A stretch of 64,000 bases of DNA from an uncultured bacterium (GTDB taxonomy: Bacteria > Bacillota > Clostridia > Oscillospirales > Ruminococcaceae), in assembly GCA_934875375.1 (NCBI GenBank), contig CAKXHL010000007.1, forward strand, positions 31,630 to 95,629, written 5' to 3'. Below, piece after piece: positions 7,949 through 16,378 of this stretch. The first letter of the stretch is position 1; the number at the start of each line of letters is the position of its first letter. Under the pieces are notes generated by a model. It was given only the letters and a program-made list of their open reading frames with translations, was not told where the DNA came from and did not search any database. The translations under genes were made by a program, and so were the position numbers.

Positions 7949-9316
7949 ATGTGGGGAGAATGGATGGAACGAGTTCAGGCTGCGGCGGCCGGACCGCTGT
8001 CGGAGACGGAACAAACGCTGGGAGAACAGGTCCTCTGCTCGCGGCAGATGGAGGAAGCGATTGATCTGTGGAGGCGCGTTTACGAGAACGACGCGCCATG
8101 GCTGGAAGGCGGACGGGTAAAAGGAATGAACCTTTTGCCGGCGATCTGCAGCGAAGTGGCGCGGCTGGTTACGCTGGAGTTTGACTGGACGGTGGAGGGC
8201 TCCGGCCGGGCGGCGTTTTTGAACCGGCAGATTCAGCCGGTCAGGCAGCGGCTGCGGCAGTGTCTGGAATATGCCGTGGGGAAGGGAGGAATGGTATGGA
8301 AACCTTATCTCGCAGACGGGAAAATTCTGGTGGAAATGGTACAGGCTGACGCGTTTTTTCCGCTGGAGGCAGGCCCGGACGGCAAGATTACCAGCGCGGT
8401 ATTTTTAGAACAGGTTCGTCAAAGAGAAAAGTGGTTTACCCGAATGGAAGAACACCGCATGACACAAGAGGGGGTATTGGTAACCAACCGGGCATTTGTC
8501 AGCAACGGCGCGGAGCGGTTGGCGCAGCAGATCCCATTGGAGAGCCTGCGTCAATGGGCAGGGCTGGAGCGGCAGGCACTGCTGCAGGGGCGGACATCGC
8601 CGCTATTTGTTTACCTGAAAATGCCGTTTGGCAATACGGTAGAACCGGAGTGTGTGCTGGGTGCCTCCATTGCGGCACGAGCAATGGAACTTCTGGAAGA
8701 AGCAGACCGGCAGTACAGCCGCCTGCTGTGGGAGTATGAGGGAGGCGAGCTGGCAGTGGATGCCGACTCTACCTATCTGACGGGCGGCAGAATGCCGCAG
8801 ACCACTCGGCGGCTGTTCCGCAGCCTGAACACCGGGGCGGACTTTTACCATGTGTTCAACCCGGATTTTCGGGATGGGAGTCTGCGTGCGGGGCTCAATG
8901 AGCTTTTGCGGCGGATTGAGTTTTCCTGCGGTCTGTCTTACGGAATCATCAGCGACCCGGGGCAAAGGGAGATGACTGCCACCGAAATTATCAGTGCAAA
9001 GCAGAGGCTTTTTTCCACTGTGAAGGAAATTCAAAATACACTGGAGCGGGCACTGGAGGAGCTTTTGAACATTATGAACTACTGGGCGGATTTTCTACCC
9101 GGCGTTCCGGCAGGCGGATATCGGACCGATTATCGATGGGATGACAGCATTGTGACCGATACCACGGCGGAAAAAGCGCAGTTTTTGCAGGAAATCGCCG
9201 CCGGTGTGCGCCAGCCATGGGAATTTCGGGTGCGTTTTCTGGGGGAAACGAAAGAACAGGCCAAAGCGGCGTGCATTGCAGAAACTTCCCCGACAAACGA
9301 TGGTCTGGACAGTTAA
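7949..9316 (+). CDS. Phage portal protein (SPP1 gp6-like)
   Basis: A 455-residue protein with the features of siphophage portal proteins: NLLPAICSEVARLV early, a central VYLKMPFGN, and late SCGLSYGIISDP followed by MTATEIISAKQR, a hallmark of this family. Portal rings form the unique capsid vertex and dock the terminase and connector. ATG 7949 is the first ATG; the frame is open back to a TTG at 7919 inside terL. GGGGG lies 13 bases before the ATG, longer than usual, so the start is uncertain. No head-morphogenesis or protease gene follows, only a scaffold. Confidence 0.85.
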   Translation: MWGEWMERVQAAAAGPLSETEQTLGEQVLCSRQMEEAIDLWRRVYENDAPWLEGGRVKGMNLLPAICSEVARLVTLEFDWTVEGSGRAAFLNRQIQPVRQRLRQCLEYAVGKGGMVWKPYLADGKILVEMVQADAFFPLEAGPDGKITSAVFLEQVRQREKWFTRMEEHRMTQEGVLVTNRAFVSNGAERLAQQIPLESLRQWAGLERQALLQGRTSPLFVYLKMPFGNTVEPECVLGASIAARAMELLEEADRQYSRLLWEYEGGELAVDADSTYLTGGRMPQTTRRLFRSLNTGADFYHVFNPDFRDGSLRAGLNELLRRIEFSCGLSYGIISDPGQREMTATEIISAKQRLFSTVKEIQNTLERALEELLNIMNYWADFLPGVPAGGYRTDYRWDDSIVTDTTAEKAQFLQEIAAGVRQPWEFRVRFLGETKEQAKAACIAETSPTNDGLDS

Positions 9317-9409
9317 GGGACGGCGCAGTGAGAAAGCCTTCCGGGGGCTGATCCGGGACACGGCAGGTGATGGCAACCACCGAAAACGCCTAGCCGGAAA
9401 GGAGAAAAC

Positions 9410-9937
9410 ATGAAAACAGAAAAACTGAAGGAGTGGGGCCTTGATGACAGGCAAATCGGCATGGTGATGCGGGAAAATGGCCTGGACATTGAGGCGGTAA
9501 AAGCAAAATTCTCCGGATACGAAGCGCTTAAGGAGCGGGCCGCGCAGCTGGAAAAAGCGGCGGCATCGGCCGAAGAGGTGCAGAGATGGCGGGAAAAAGC
9601 AGAAGAAACCGAGAAAAACTGGAGGCAAAAGTGGGAAAAGCGTGATTTTGAGGAGGCCTTGGGGCGTTCTTTGCGGCAAGCGGGGGCTCGCAGCGAGAGG
9701 GCAGTGCGCGCGCTGCTGCGGGAACAGGAGCTGTCTTTGGAAAAGGACGGCACCATCAAAGGGCTAAAAGAGCAGCTGTCGGCGATCCGGTGCGAATGCG
9801 GCTATTTGTTTGGGCCGGATCAGCCACCGCCCAAAATCATACGCCCCGGAAACCGGGTGAGCGGCGAAGTGGACGATGGGCAGGTGCGGAAAATCATGGG
9901 GCTGCCGGCTTTTGCGCAGGGAAAGGATGATTTTTAA
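9410..9937 (+). CDS. Phage scaffolding-like protein
   Basis: A 175-residue, highly charged, mostly helical protein. The N-terminus resembles phage GP20-type scaffolds (KLKEWGLDDRQIGMVMRENGLDI), followed by a long coiled-coil region (EKAAASAEEVQRWREKAEETEKN). The start is ATG 9410 after AAAGGAG. It lies directly before the major capsid gene, the usual place for a scaffold, which guides capsid assembly and is then lost. The 93 bp before it contain no convincing gene. No protease motif was seen. Confidence 0.75.
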   Translation: MKTEKLKEWGLDDRQIGMVMRENGLDIEAVKAKFSGYEALKERAAQLEKAAASAEEVQRWREKAEETEKNWRQKWEKRDFEEALGRSLRQAGARSERAVRALLREQELSLEKDGTIKGLKEQLSAIRCECGYLFGPDQPPPKIIRPGNRVSGEVDDGQVRKIMGLPAFAQGKDDF

Positions 9938-10806
9938 TGGCAAATACACTGGCAAGATTTAAGAAATATACTGATAAACTGGACGAGGTATACCAGCATG
10001 CGTCGGTCACTGCAGTGCTGGATGGAGACGGCTCCCTGGTACAGATGGGCGCCAATGCGGGGGAAATGATTATTCCCAAAATCAGCATGGATGGGCTGGC
10101 AGATTACTCCCGCAGCGGCGGTTATGTGGCAGGCGATGTGACACTGACTAACGAAACGGTGAGCTTTAACTATGACCGAGGCCGGGTTTTCACTGTCGAC
10201 GCGATGGACGACGAGGAAACGGCTGGCATTGCGTTTGGACGGCTGGCGGGAGAATTTGTACGTACCAAAGTGGCACCGGAAATGGATGCGTTCCGCTTTG
10301 CGGCGTATGCGTCTCACAGCGGCATTGAGAAAAAAGCGGCGGATTTAACCGATGGAGACGGCGCATTGACGGCGTTGATTGAGGGGCAGAACACCATGGA
10401 TGAGGCGGAAGTGCCGGAGGAGCAGCGGTATCTTTTTATCAGCCCCTCTTTATACAACCTGATCTTGAATGTGGACACCACCAAGTCCAAGGCGGTTCTG
10501 GAGAGCTTTCAGAAGGTAGTGAAGGTTCCAAAATCCCGCTTTTATACAAGTATTGTATTAAACGATGGTTCTACTGAAGGGCAGACGGACGGCGGTTTTG
10601 CAAAGGGAGCGTCGGCCAAGGAAATTAACTTTATGATTATCCACAAACCGGCGCTGCTGCAATATCCCAAGCATACAGTAAATAAGATTATCGCGCCGCA
10701 GGACAACCAGACCTCTGACGGATGGAAATTTTTCTACCGCGCTTATGGGTTGGCGGATTTGTATGAAAACAAAGCGGCGGGTGTTTATCTGCACAGCAAA
10801 GCCTAA
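9937..10806 (+). CDS. Major capsid protein (HK97 fold, inferred)
   Basis: A 289-residue protein starting at ATG 9937, immediately after the scaffold stop. It has the pattern of Firmicute phage capsid proteins: ALARFKKY-type N-arm, GYVAGDVTLTNETVSFNYDRGR (ring-like segment), AMDDEETAGIAFGRL (spine-helix-like), and a C-terminal KHTVNKIIAPQDNQ followed by WKFFYRAYGLADL. HK97 fold is inferred from family resemblance. With terminase, portal and scaffold it makes a complete head module. Confidence 0.85.
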   Translation: MANTLARFKKYTDKLDEVYQHASVTAVLDGDGSLVQMGANAGEMIIPKISMDGLADYSRSGGYVAGDVTLTNETVSFNYDRGRVFTVDAMDDEETAGIAFGRLAGEFVRTKVAPEMDAFRFAAYASHSGIEKKAADLTDGDGALTALIEGQNTMDEAEVPEEQRYLFISPSLYNLILNVDTTKSKAVLESFQKVVKVPKSRFYTSIVLNDGSTEGQTDGGFAKGASAKEINFMIIHKPALLQYPKHTVNKIIAPQDNQTSDGWKFFYRAYGLADLYENKAAGVYLHSKA

Positions 10807-10846
10807 ATGGGAGAATGCCCTGTCATTGGGCGAAAGGAGGGATAGA

Positions 10847-11185
10847 ATGCCGGATTTGTGTGATTTTTCTTTTTATCAAGAGCAGTACAAAGGTCATTTG
10901 CCGGAACAGGAATTTATCCGCTTTTCTCAGAGGGCGCAGGCCTTTTTAGCTTTTGCGACTAAGGGGAAAAGTGAAGAACTCCCGGCAGCGCAGAATATGA
11001 AGATGGCGCTGTGCGCGGTGACGGATGTGATGGCGAAGGAAGCAAAAAACGGGGCGCTGCTGTCGGAAAAAGCGGGAGAATATGCTGTGACCTATCGGGA
11101 CGGTACCAAGCAGGCGGACTGCTATCGGTCGGCGGCTCTTTATCTGGAGGACGGCGTTCTTTTTCGGGGGTGCGGTCAATGCTGA
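10847..11185 (+). CDS. Phage head-tail connector (gp6/gp15-like)
   Basis: A 112-residue protein starting at ATG 10847 behind AAAGGAGGG. The N-terminal DFSFYQEQYKG and helical body (FSQRAQAFLAFATKG, MKMALCAVTDVMAKEA) fit the small helical adaptor proteins that sit under the portal. Placement right after the capsid gene agrees. The upstream open frame to 10745 overlaps the capsid gene and has no start signal. The stop codon overlaps the next ATG, suggesting translational coupling. Confidence 0.7.
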   Translation: MPDLCDFSFYQEQYKGHLPEQEFIRFSQRAQAFLAFATKGKSEELPAAQNMKMALCAVTDVMAKEAKNGALLSEKAGEYAVTYRDGTKQADCYRSAALYLEDGVLFRGCGQC

Positions 11186-11613
11186 CCAACGGATGTGCTA
11201 CGCTGTATAACCGCTGGGAGGAGGAAGACGCAGAACAATGTATCAGAACAGTACTGCCGGCGGTGTTTTGGCAGGGAGAGGCACAAGGCGGGTTCACCGG
11301 GCGGCGATATAGCAAAAAGGGAAAGGAAGCTCGATACAACGCCTTGATACTGGTCCCGGGAGACCGCTTGCCAGCAGACCGGAGCTATTTGCCGCCCAGG
11401 CAATGGCTGGCACTGCCGAAAGAAGAAAAAAAGCAGTTTTTTACCTTTCAAATCGGAGATGTGTTGGTGAGGGGCGACTGCCCCTTTATCTGGAGCGAGC
11501 AAAATCCATTACGGGAACTGGTTCAGACATACGATCATTTGGCCAGTCTGCGGACCATCCGGAAGGTGGAGAAGCCCGGCGGATTTTCTCACTGGGAGTT
11601 GGAGGGAGTTTAA
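11179..11613 (+). CDS. Phage minor capsid / head-closure protein
   Basis: A 144-residue protein. It resembles the minor capsid proteins found after the connector in Firmicute siphophages: MLTNGCATLYNRW at the N-terminus, a middle basic segment, QIGDVLVRGDC, and a closing HWELEGV. ATG 11179 overlaps the previous stop. In related phages this gene is followed by a tail-terminator gene, as here. Function by family and position: closing the filled head and forming the tail interface. Confidence 0.65.
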   Translation: MLTNGCATLYNRWEEEDAEQCIRTVLPAVFWQGEAQGGFTGRRYSKKGKEARYNALILVPGDRLPADRSYLPPRQWLALPKEEKKQFFTFQIGDVLVRGDCPFIWSEQNPLRELVQTYDHLASLRTIRKVEKPGGFSHWELEGV

Positions 11614-11630
11614 AAGGCGGTGGAAAAAGT

Positions 11631-12527
11631 TTGAACGATTCAATTTTGGAGAGACTCAAAACCTTGATCGCCGCCTGCCCGCATCTGGAAAAGGCAAAGG
11701 TGTATACGGACTTCGTCCGGGAGGATGAAATTTGCTGCGGTATTTTTCCGGTGGGGGAAAAAAGGCTGTCCGCCGACTGGGCAGGCAACGAACGCTGGCA
11801 GTATGACTTTACCATCCAGATGGCCGGATTTGCCTTTCAGGAGCGGGAACGGATGGAAAATGCAGCCACTGCGGAACGGTTCAGCCGGTGGATGAGCGAA
11901 AACGGCGCGAAAAAATGGATTCCGGCAGAGCGGGAGCGGATGGAAAGCCTTTGGACAGGGCAGGGACATCTGCTTTATCCGGCACGGGATGGACAAACCT
12001 TTGTATATGAGATGGCGGGACGGCTGATCTACTGGCGAAAAAGGACAGACGCTGTGCCGCAGCGACACTGGTTTTTCGCTTTTGAATCAATAGAAGAGCG
12101 GTCCTGGCTGGAATGTGCCGAGGGGATTGTGAAAATCGAGGAAAAAGGGATGGAAAACACCTGGCTTTTTGATCTGTCGGGCCGGAAAAGGGGCACAGAG
12201 ACCGCTGCCGGAGAGATTGTATTTACCGGATGGCTTTGCCCGCAGGATCCATTTCAGAACCGGGCTTTGCGGCAGGATGCACAACAGGCGGTACAGTGGG
12301 TTTGCTGCAGCGAAGAGAGCGAAGCGGCAGATGCCGGAGCCGAGGGAGGCCTTTGCTATTTACAAGTGCAGAGGATTTTTGAGACAGAAGATGATTCCTC
12401 TAAGATCCGGATCCGGATGCAGCCGCTGACCAGGGAGAAAGGAACCTTTTATCAGGACACGGCGGGAAACAGGGGATTCCTGCCGGAAAAACCCGGCAGT
12501 CAGGAGGATTTATTTGGAAGCAGATAA
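11631..12527 (+). CDS. Tail-terminator-like protein with extra C-terminal domain
   Basis: A 298-residue protein starting at TTG 11631 with GGCGGTGG upstream. Residues 1-130 look like a phage tail-terminator or completion protein (DSILERLKTLIAACPHLE, then a KVYTDFV strand and RWQYDFTIQMAGF). Residues 130-298 form a second, beta-rich region (RHWFFAFESIEE, ENTWLFDLSGRKRG, CYLQVQRIFE, KIRIRMQPL) that recalls tail-tube-type proteins. That similarity is my inference and weak. Stand-alone terminators are about 130 residues, so this is roughly twice the expected size. It occupies the place where terminator and tube genes are usually separate. Confidence 0.55.
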   Translation: MNDSILERLKTLIAACPHLEKAKVYTDFVREDEICCGIFPVGEKRLSADWAGNERWQYDFTIQMAGFAFQERERMENAATAERFSRWMSENGAKKWIPAERERMESLWTGQGHLLYPARDGQTFVYEMAGRLIYWRKRTDAVPQRHWFFAFESIEERSWLECAEGIVKIEEKGMENTWLFDLSGRKRGTETAAGEIVFTGWLCPQDPFQNRALRQDAQQAVQWVCCSEESEAADAGAEGGLCYLQVQRIFETEDDSSKIRIRMQPLTREKGTFYQDTAGNRGFLPEKPGSQEDLFGSR

Positions 12528-12672
12528 ACAGATAAAAGATTTGATGCAGGCCGGAAAAGCTCGGATTGCCGAGGAAAGTCCGGTGAGGACGGCGGTACAG
12601 GAGCAGAAGGAAAACCGCCGGCTTTTATATCGGGCCGGCTATACGGGAAGGAGAGGGCATGGCGCAGTATAA
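12514..12672 (+). CDS. 52-residue basic helical protein in the tape-measure position
   Basis: Short gene starting at TTG 12514 with a near-perfect AGGAGG 6-7 bases upstream. It overlaps the end of the previous gene and the start of the next, so it is embedded in translational coupling. The product is charged and helical (KQIKDLMQAGKARIAEE, QEQKENRRLLYRAG) and ends TGRRGHGAV. No family was recognised. It sits exactly where a long tape-measure gene normally stands between tube/terminator and distal-tail genes. Confidence 0.55.
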   Translation: MEADKQIKDLMQAGKARIAEESPVRTAVQEQKENRRLLYRAGYTGRRGHGAV

Positions 12673-14725
12673 GGAAACGGTATACGCCAGCGACAGCTGG
12701 GCGGAAAACTACGTAAACGGGGATTTGAGCGGGGTGACCCGAGCGGCGGTGCTGAGTTCACAGGAGAACTTTTCCTTTACTTATGAGAATATGCCTTACT
12801 TTCTCTATGCGGCCAGCGAATCTTGGATCCGGGTGCGGTACCCAACCACTTCCCAATACCAAAAGAAAAGGCTGGTGCGGGCACAGCAATACGTCTATGT
12901 GACTGGGACAAGCTCCTCATCTTCCGGGAACATCAAATCAGGCCGGTTTGTATTTGGATACGGTGATTTCATTGGTGATTTGTTCGACGTAGGAGTGATA
13001 GACTCCCAGATGGCAGAGTTGGGGGATTTGCTAAAAAATCAGTATGCCCCAATAGGAGATCTGAGCCACGGCAACGGGGAACTGTCAGACGGCGCATCCA
13101 AGGGGTATCTGGAGATGACGCCGAACGTATGGGCAGGCTGCACGGGGAGTTTGTATACGGGGAACCGGTACACGGCAAAGGCGAGCATGAGCATTCAGTC
13201 GCATACGGGGACGAACCGGCCTTATGTGGTTCTGACTTACGAGGACGTCACGCCGGGAGCAGATCAATGCACGCCCAAGTCCGGCTTTGTGAATGAGAAA
13301 GCGGAGAACATATTCCGCTGGCGGTTCGGGGCGAGTAAGACGGCGGTGGCGCAGCCGGTACAGCAGGCGGGGTATCAGTTCCGCTGGCGACAGACGGGAC
13401 AGAGCGCCTATCAGGAAAGTACGGTGACCAGCGGGGAGCCGAGCCATACCGTTCCGGCGGGGACCTTTCCGGAAAACGGGAGCATTGACTGGTGTGTACG
13501 GGTTCAGTCCGACGATGGGATCTGGAGCGAATGGTCCGACTGGATGACCCTTACTACGCAGGACAGCTTTTCAAAGCCGTCCGGGCTGCGGCCCGACCTC
13601 GGTTATGTGGACGGAAATCTGGCGCAGCAGTTTTCCTGGAAGCATGTGATTTCCACCGGGACTGAGCAAAGTGCTTATGAAATACAGTACAAAACTGCCG
13701 AGGGGGAATGGACGGCACTGGGGGCGGCAGAAACCGGGGATACCCAGGCGGAAATTTTGCAGGATACACTGCCCTCGGGCAAGCTGTTTTGGCGGGTAAG
13801 AACGGCAAACAGCGACGGCGTTTGGGGAGAATGGAGTGAGCCTGCCTCGGTTGTCGTGCAGGCGAGACCGCCGGAGCCGGTAATCAGCCGGATAGACCCA
13901 ACACCCCGCATTTTCATCTGCTGGCAGGCGCAGGATCAGCAGGGATATCAGGTACAGATCGGCGACAGGATTTTTCCGGAGCAATACGGTACAGAAAAAC
14001 AATGGCGCTGTCCAGTTTATCTGGAGGACGGCTGCTATACCGTGAAGATACGGGTACAAAATGCATTCGGCCGATGGTCTTTGTGGGCGAGCGCGCAGGC
14101 TGTCATCCAAAACAAAGAGAGCGGAAAAATCTTTCTGACGGGACGGGCAGTAGGATGGGAAATACTGCTTTCCTGGAGCTTTGTAGGAGATTTTGCAGGC
14201 TTTCTGATTAAAAAAGACGGAAAGGTAATTGCCGAAACAAAAGAAACGGCATTCTGTGACCGGTTATGCTGCACTAAGCACCAGTACGAGATCATCGGGC
14301 AGACAAAGAACGGTTATTACGTCAGCAGCGGAGTGCGGACAGAAATTTTTTCGATGTCTGGCGCAGCAATATCCGGCCTGAGCGGCGGGAAATGGATCCC
14401 GTTGCAGGTGAGGCGGGAAGGCGCACCGGCTCACCGGATGGAAAGTACGGCACAAGTGGTGTATCGGTATTATTACGGTTTTCACCTGCCGCAGGCTGAA
14501 ACGGCGCAGGCCAGAAGCCGGAGGCACCAGTTTGCGTTTTCTCTGCCGGATAACCAGTATTTATCTGACCTGCAAGCGCTTGTGGGACAGGAGGTAATCT
14601 ACAAGGATCAGTGGGGCTGCTGTCTGACCGGAGTGCTGGACGAAATGGCGGCAGATATTAAAAAAAGTTCGGATATTTCCTTTTTTGTGACCGAGACAAG
14701 ACAGGAGGACGAAAATGGGGAATAG
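12659..14725 (+). CDS. Large FN3-repeat phage structural protein (tail tip)
   Basis: A 688-residue protein starting at ATG 12659 behind GGAAGGAGAG. The N-terminal 190 residues resemble a DNRLRE-type module (ETVYASDSW, SWIRVRYPT, VLTYED). At least three fibronectin-III-like repeats follow, each ending in a tryptophan motif (IWSEWSDW, VWGEWSEP, GRWSLWA). The C-terminal 130 residues (QVVYRYYYGFHLP, DNQYLSDLQALVGQ) look like a distal-tail domain. Likely a surface structural protein linking particle and baseplate. No frame damage is visible. Confidence 0.75.
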   Translation: MAQYKETVYASDSWAENYVNGDLSGVTRAAVLSSQENFSFTYENMPYFLYAASESWIRVRYPTTSQYQKKRLVRAQQYVYVTGTSSSSSGNIKSGRFVFGYGDFIGDLFDVGVIDSQMAELGDLLKNQYAPIGDLSHGNGELSDGASKGYLEMTPNVWAGCTGSLYTGNRYTAKASMSIQSHTGTNRPYVVLTYEDVTPGADQCTPKSGFVNEKAENIFRWRFGASKTAVAQPVQQAGYQFRWRQTGQSAYQESTVTSGEPSHTVPAGTFPENGSIDWCVRVQSDDGIWSEWSDWMTLTTQDSFSKPSGLRPDLGYVDGNLAQQFSWKHVISTGTEQSAYEIQYKTAEGEWTALGAAETGDTQAEILQDTLPSGKLFWRVRTANSDGVWGEWSEPASVVVQARPPEPVISRIDPTPRIFICWQAQDQQGYQVQIGDRIFPEQYGTEKQWRCPVYLEDGCYTVKIRVQNAFGRWSLWASAQAVIQNKESGKIFLTGRAVGWEILLSWSFVGDFAGFLIKKDGKVIAETKETAFCDRLCCTKHQYEIIGQTKNGYYVSSGVRTEIFSMSGAAISGLSGGKWIPLQVRREGAPAHRMESTAQVVYRYYYGFHLPQAETAQARSRRHQFAFSLPDNQYLSDLQALVGQEVIYKDQWGCCLTGVLDEMAADIKKSSDISFFVTETRQEDENGE

Positions 14726-15764
14726 CGGTATTCGGGAATTTGCCCTCCGTTATGACATTTTACGCGGCGGCATAAAGTATGCTGAAGCGAAAGCGGCAGG
14801 GCCGGCAGCGGTTTCGATGGATATGCGGCGGAAGATCAAGCGACTTTTTAGCGGCGATCTGGTATTGCCGGAGGGAATGGACCGACTGGGGGATCGGCTG
14901 CGCCCGGTGCTTATTTTGGACAAAGCCGAATACCCCTTGGGGCAATTTATTCTGACCACGGTGAAGGCTGTAAGGGAAGGCGCAAGCTGTTTTTGCCGCT
15001 GTGAAGGATACGATCTTTGCTTTTTAGCGCAGAGAACTCGACTGGAACAGAAGCTTTACTTTTCGGCGGGAGAGCGGTATACCGACCGAATCCAGGCGCT
15101 GCTGCAACAATGCGGTATCCAGTCGGCAATCGTAGAAGAGTCGGACGAAATGTTTGCCACCGACCGGGAGGACTGGGAGATCGGTACCCCGGTTTTGGAC
15201 ATTGTCAACAGCCTGTTGGACGAGATCAGCTATCGTTCCCTGTGGTTCGATGAAGCGGGGTACGCCCGTATCAGCCCGATTTTAGAGCCATCGGTTCAAA
15301 ATATCCGCCACCGATATGGACCGGGGAAGGAAAAGGGATACGCGCTGGTGCAGGAAGCTTATGAGCGGGAGGATGATCTGTTTGATTTGTGCAATGTTTT
15401 TGTCGTCCAGTGTGAAAACCCGGAGCTGAGAGAAAAGATGCAGGCAGTATCAATCAACGATGACCCGGCCTCTGCTGTTTCGGTTACGCGGCAGGGGAGA
15501 GTTATGGCGCCACCGGTGCGCCTGGATAATATTTCAAGTCAGGCCGCGCTGCAGCGGTATGCAGACCGCCTTCGCTGGCAGTCAATGGCGGCGACCGAGA
15601 CAACGGTGATCCGGACGGCACTGAATCCGACCCATCAATGCGGTGATATCCTGGCGCTGGAAGGCGATTTGGCTCCGGGCGTGTATGAGGAAAGCGGATG
15701 GGCGATGGAACTCACTGCCGGCGGGTTGATGGAACACACATTGAGGAGAATCTTATACCGATGA
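14715..15764 (+). CDS. Phage baseplate hub-like protein
   Basis: A 349-residue protein resembling phage tail hub proteins (gp27/Gp37-like): an N-terminal beta domain, VLDIVNSLLDEISYRSLWFDEAGYARI in the centre (family-typical NxLLxxxGY pattern), and DDLFDLCNVFVVQCENPEL. ATG 14715 follows ACAGGAGGA and overlaps the FN3 gene. In complete phages the hub sits at the tail tip, so its presence implies some tail-like or vertex structure although no tape measure is present. Confidence 0.65.
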   Translation: MGNSGIREFALRYDILRGGIKYAEAKAAGPAAVSMDMRRKIKRLFSGDLVLPEGMDRLGDRLRPVLILDKAEYPLGQFILTTVKAVREGASCFCRCEGYDLCFLAQRTRLEQKLYFSAGERYTDRIQALLQQCGIQSAIVEESDEMFATDREDWEIGTPVLDIVNSLLDEISYRSLWFDEAGYARISPILEPSVQNIRHRYGPGKEKGYALVQEAYEREDDLFDLCNVFVVQCENPELREKMQAVSINDDPASAVSVTRQGRVMAPPVRLDNISSQAALQRYADRLRWQSMAATETTVIRTALNPTHQCGDILALEGDLAPGVYEESGWAMELTAGGLMEHTLRRILYR

Positions 15765-16360
15765 TTTATCAAGAAGAACAGGATATTCAGGAAAAACAGC
15801 CGGAAAACGCCAGCTTTGCTACTATTTCACAGGTGTTTGAGGATGGTGTGACGCTACGATTTGGCCAGGAGGATACGCCCAGTCAAAAAAGATACCGCGT
15901 CAATAGCTTTGCCGTTTTCCACGCGGGGGACCGAGTGTATTTGGCGAAAGACAGCGGTACTTATGTGGTGTTGTTCCCCGTTGGCAAACCAAAGTCGAGT
16001 TTTCGGGCGGACACAGCGACGCAGGCGGACACTGCCGCCACGGCATCGCGGGCAGCTTTGGCATCCTATGCAGAGAGCGCGGCTAAGGCGGATGAGGCGG
16101 GCCGGGCGGATACGGCAGACCGGCTGACGAGCGCACACACCATTGCGTTGACGGGAGATGTATCCGCCTCCGGCAGTTTTAGCGGCGGCGCTAACCTGTC
16201 GCTGTCAGCAACTTCTGCCAAGACCGCAGCGGTGAAGGACCAGAGCAGCCCATCCAGCCGGACGATCCGGTTTCGGGTAGCGGCCGCCGGAAAGCTGCAG
16301 TTTCAATCCAGCTACTACAACAATTCAACATGGTACAATATGGACGGCACACAGGCGTAA
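15761..16360 (+). CDS. Tail-fibre-like protein
   Basis: A 199-residue protein starting at ATG 15761, overlapping the hub stop (ATGA). The N-terminal 85 residues form a beta domain (ATISQVFEDGVTLRFGQ, VFHAGDRVYLAKD). An alanine-rich helical stretch of ADTA/ADEA repeats follows, and then the fibre motif HTIALTGDVSASGSFSGGAN, widely seen in phage fibres. Probably a small receptor-binding or fibre-anchoring protein. The upstream extension to 15698 lies inside the hub gene and is rejected. Confidence 0.65.
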   Translation: MIYQEEQDIQEKQPENASFATISQVFEDGVTLRFGQEDTPSQKRYRVNSFAVFHAGDRVYLAKDSGTYVVLFPVGKPKSSFRADTATQADTAATASRAALASYAESAAKADEAGRADTADRLTSAHTIALTGDVSASGSFSGGANLSLSATSAKTAAVKDQSSPSSRTIRFRVAAAGKLQFQSSYYNNSTWYNMDGTQA

Positions 16361-16378
16361 AAAAAAGGGGGGAAAGAC

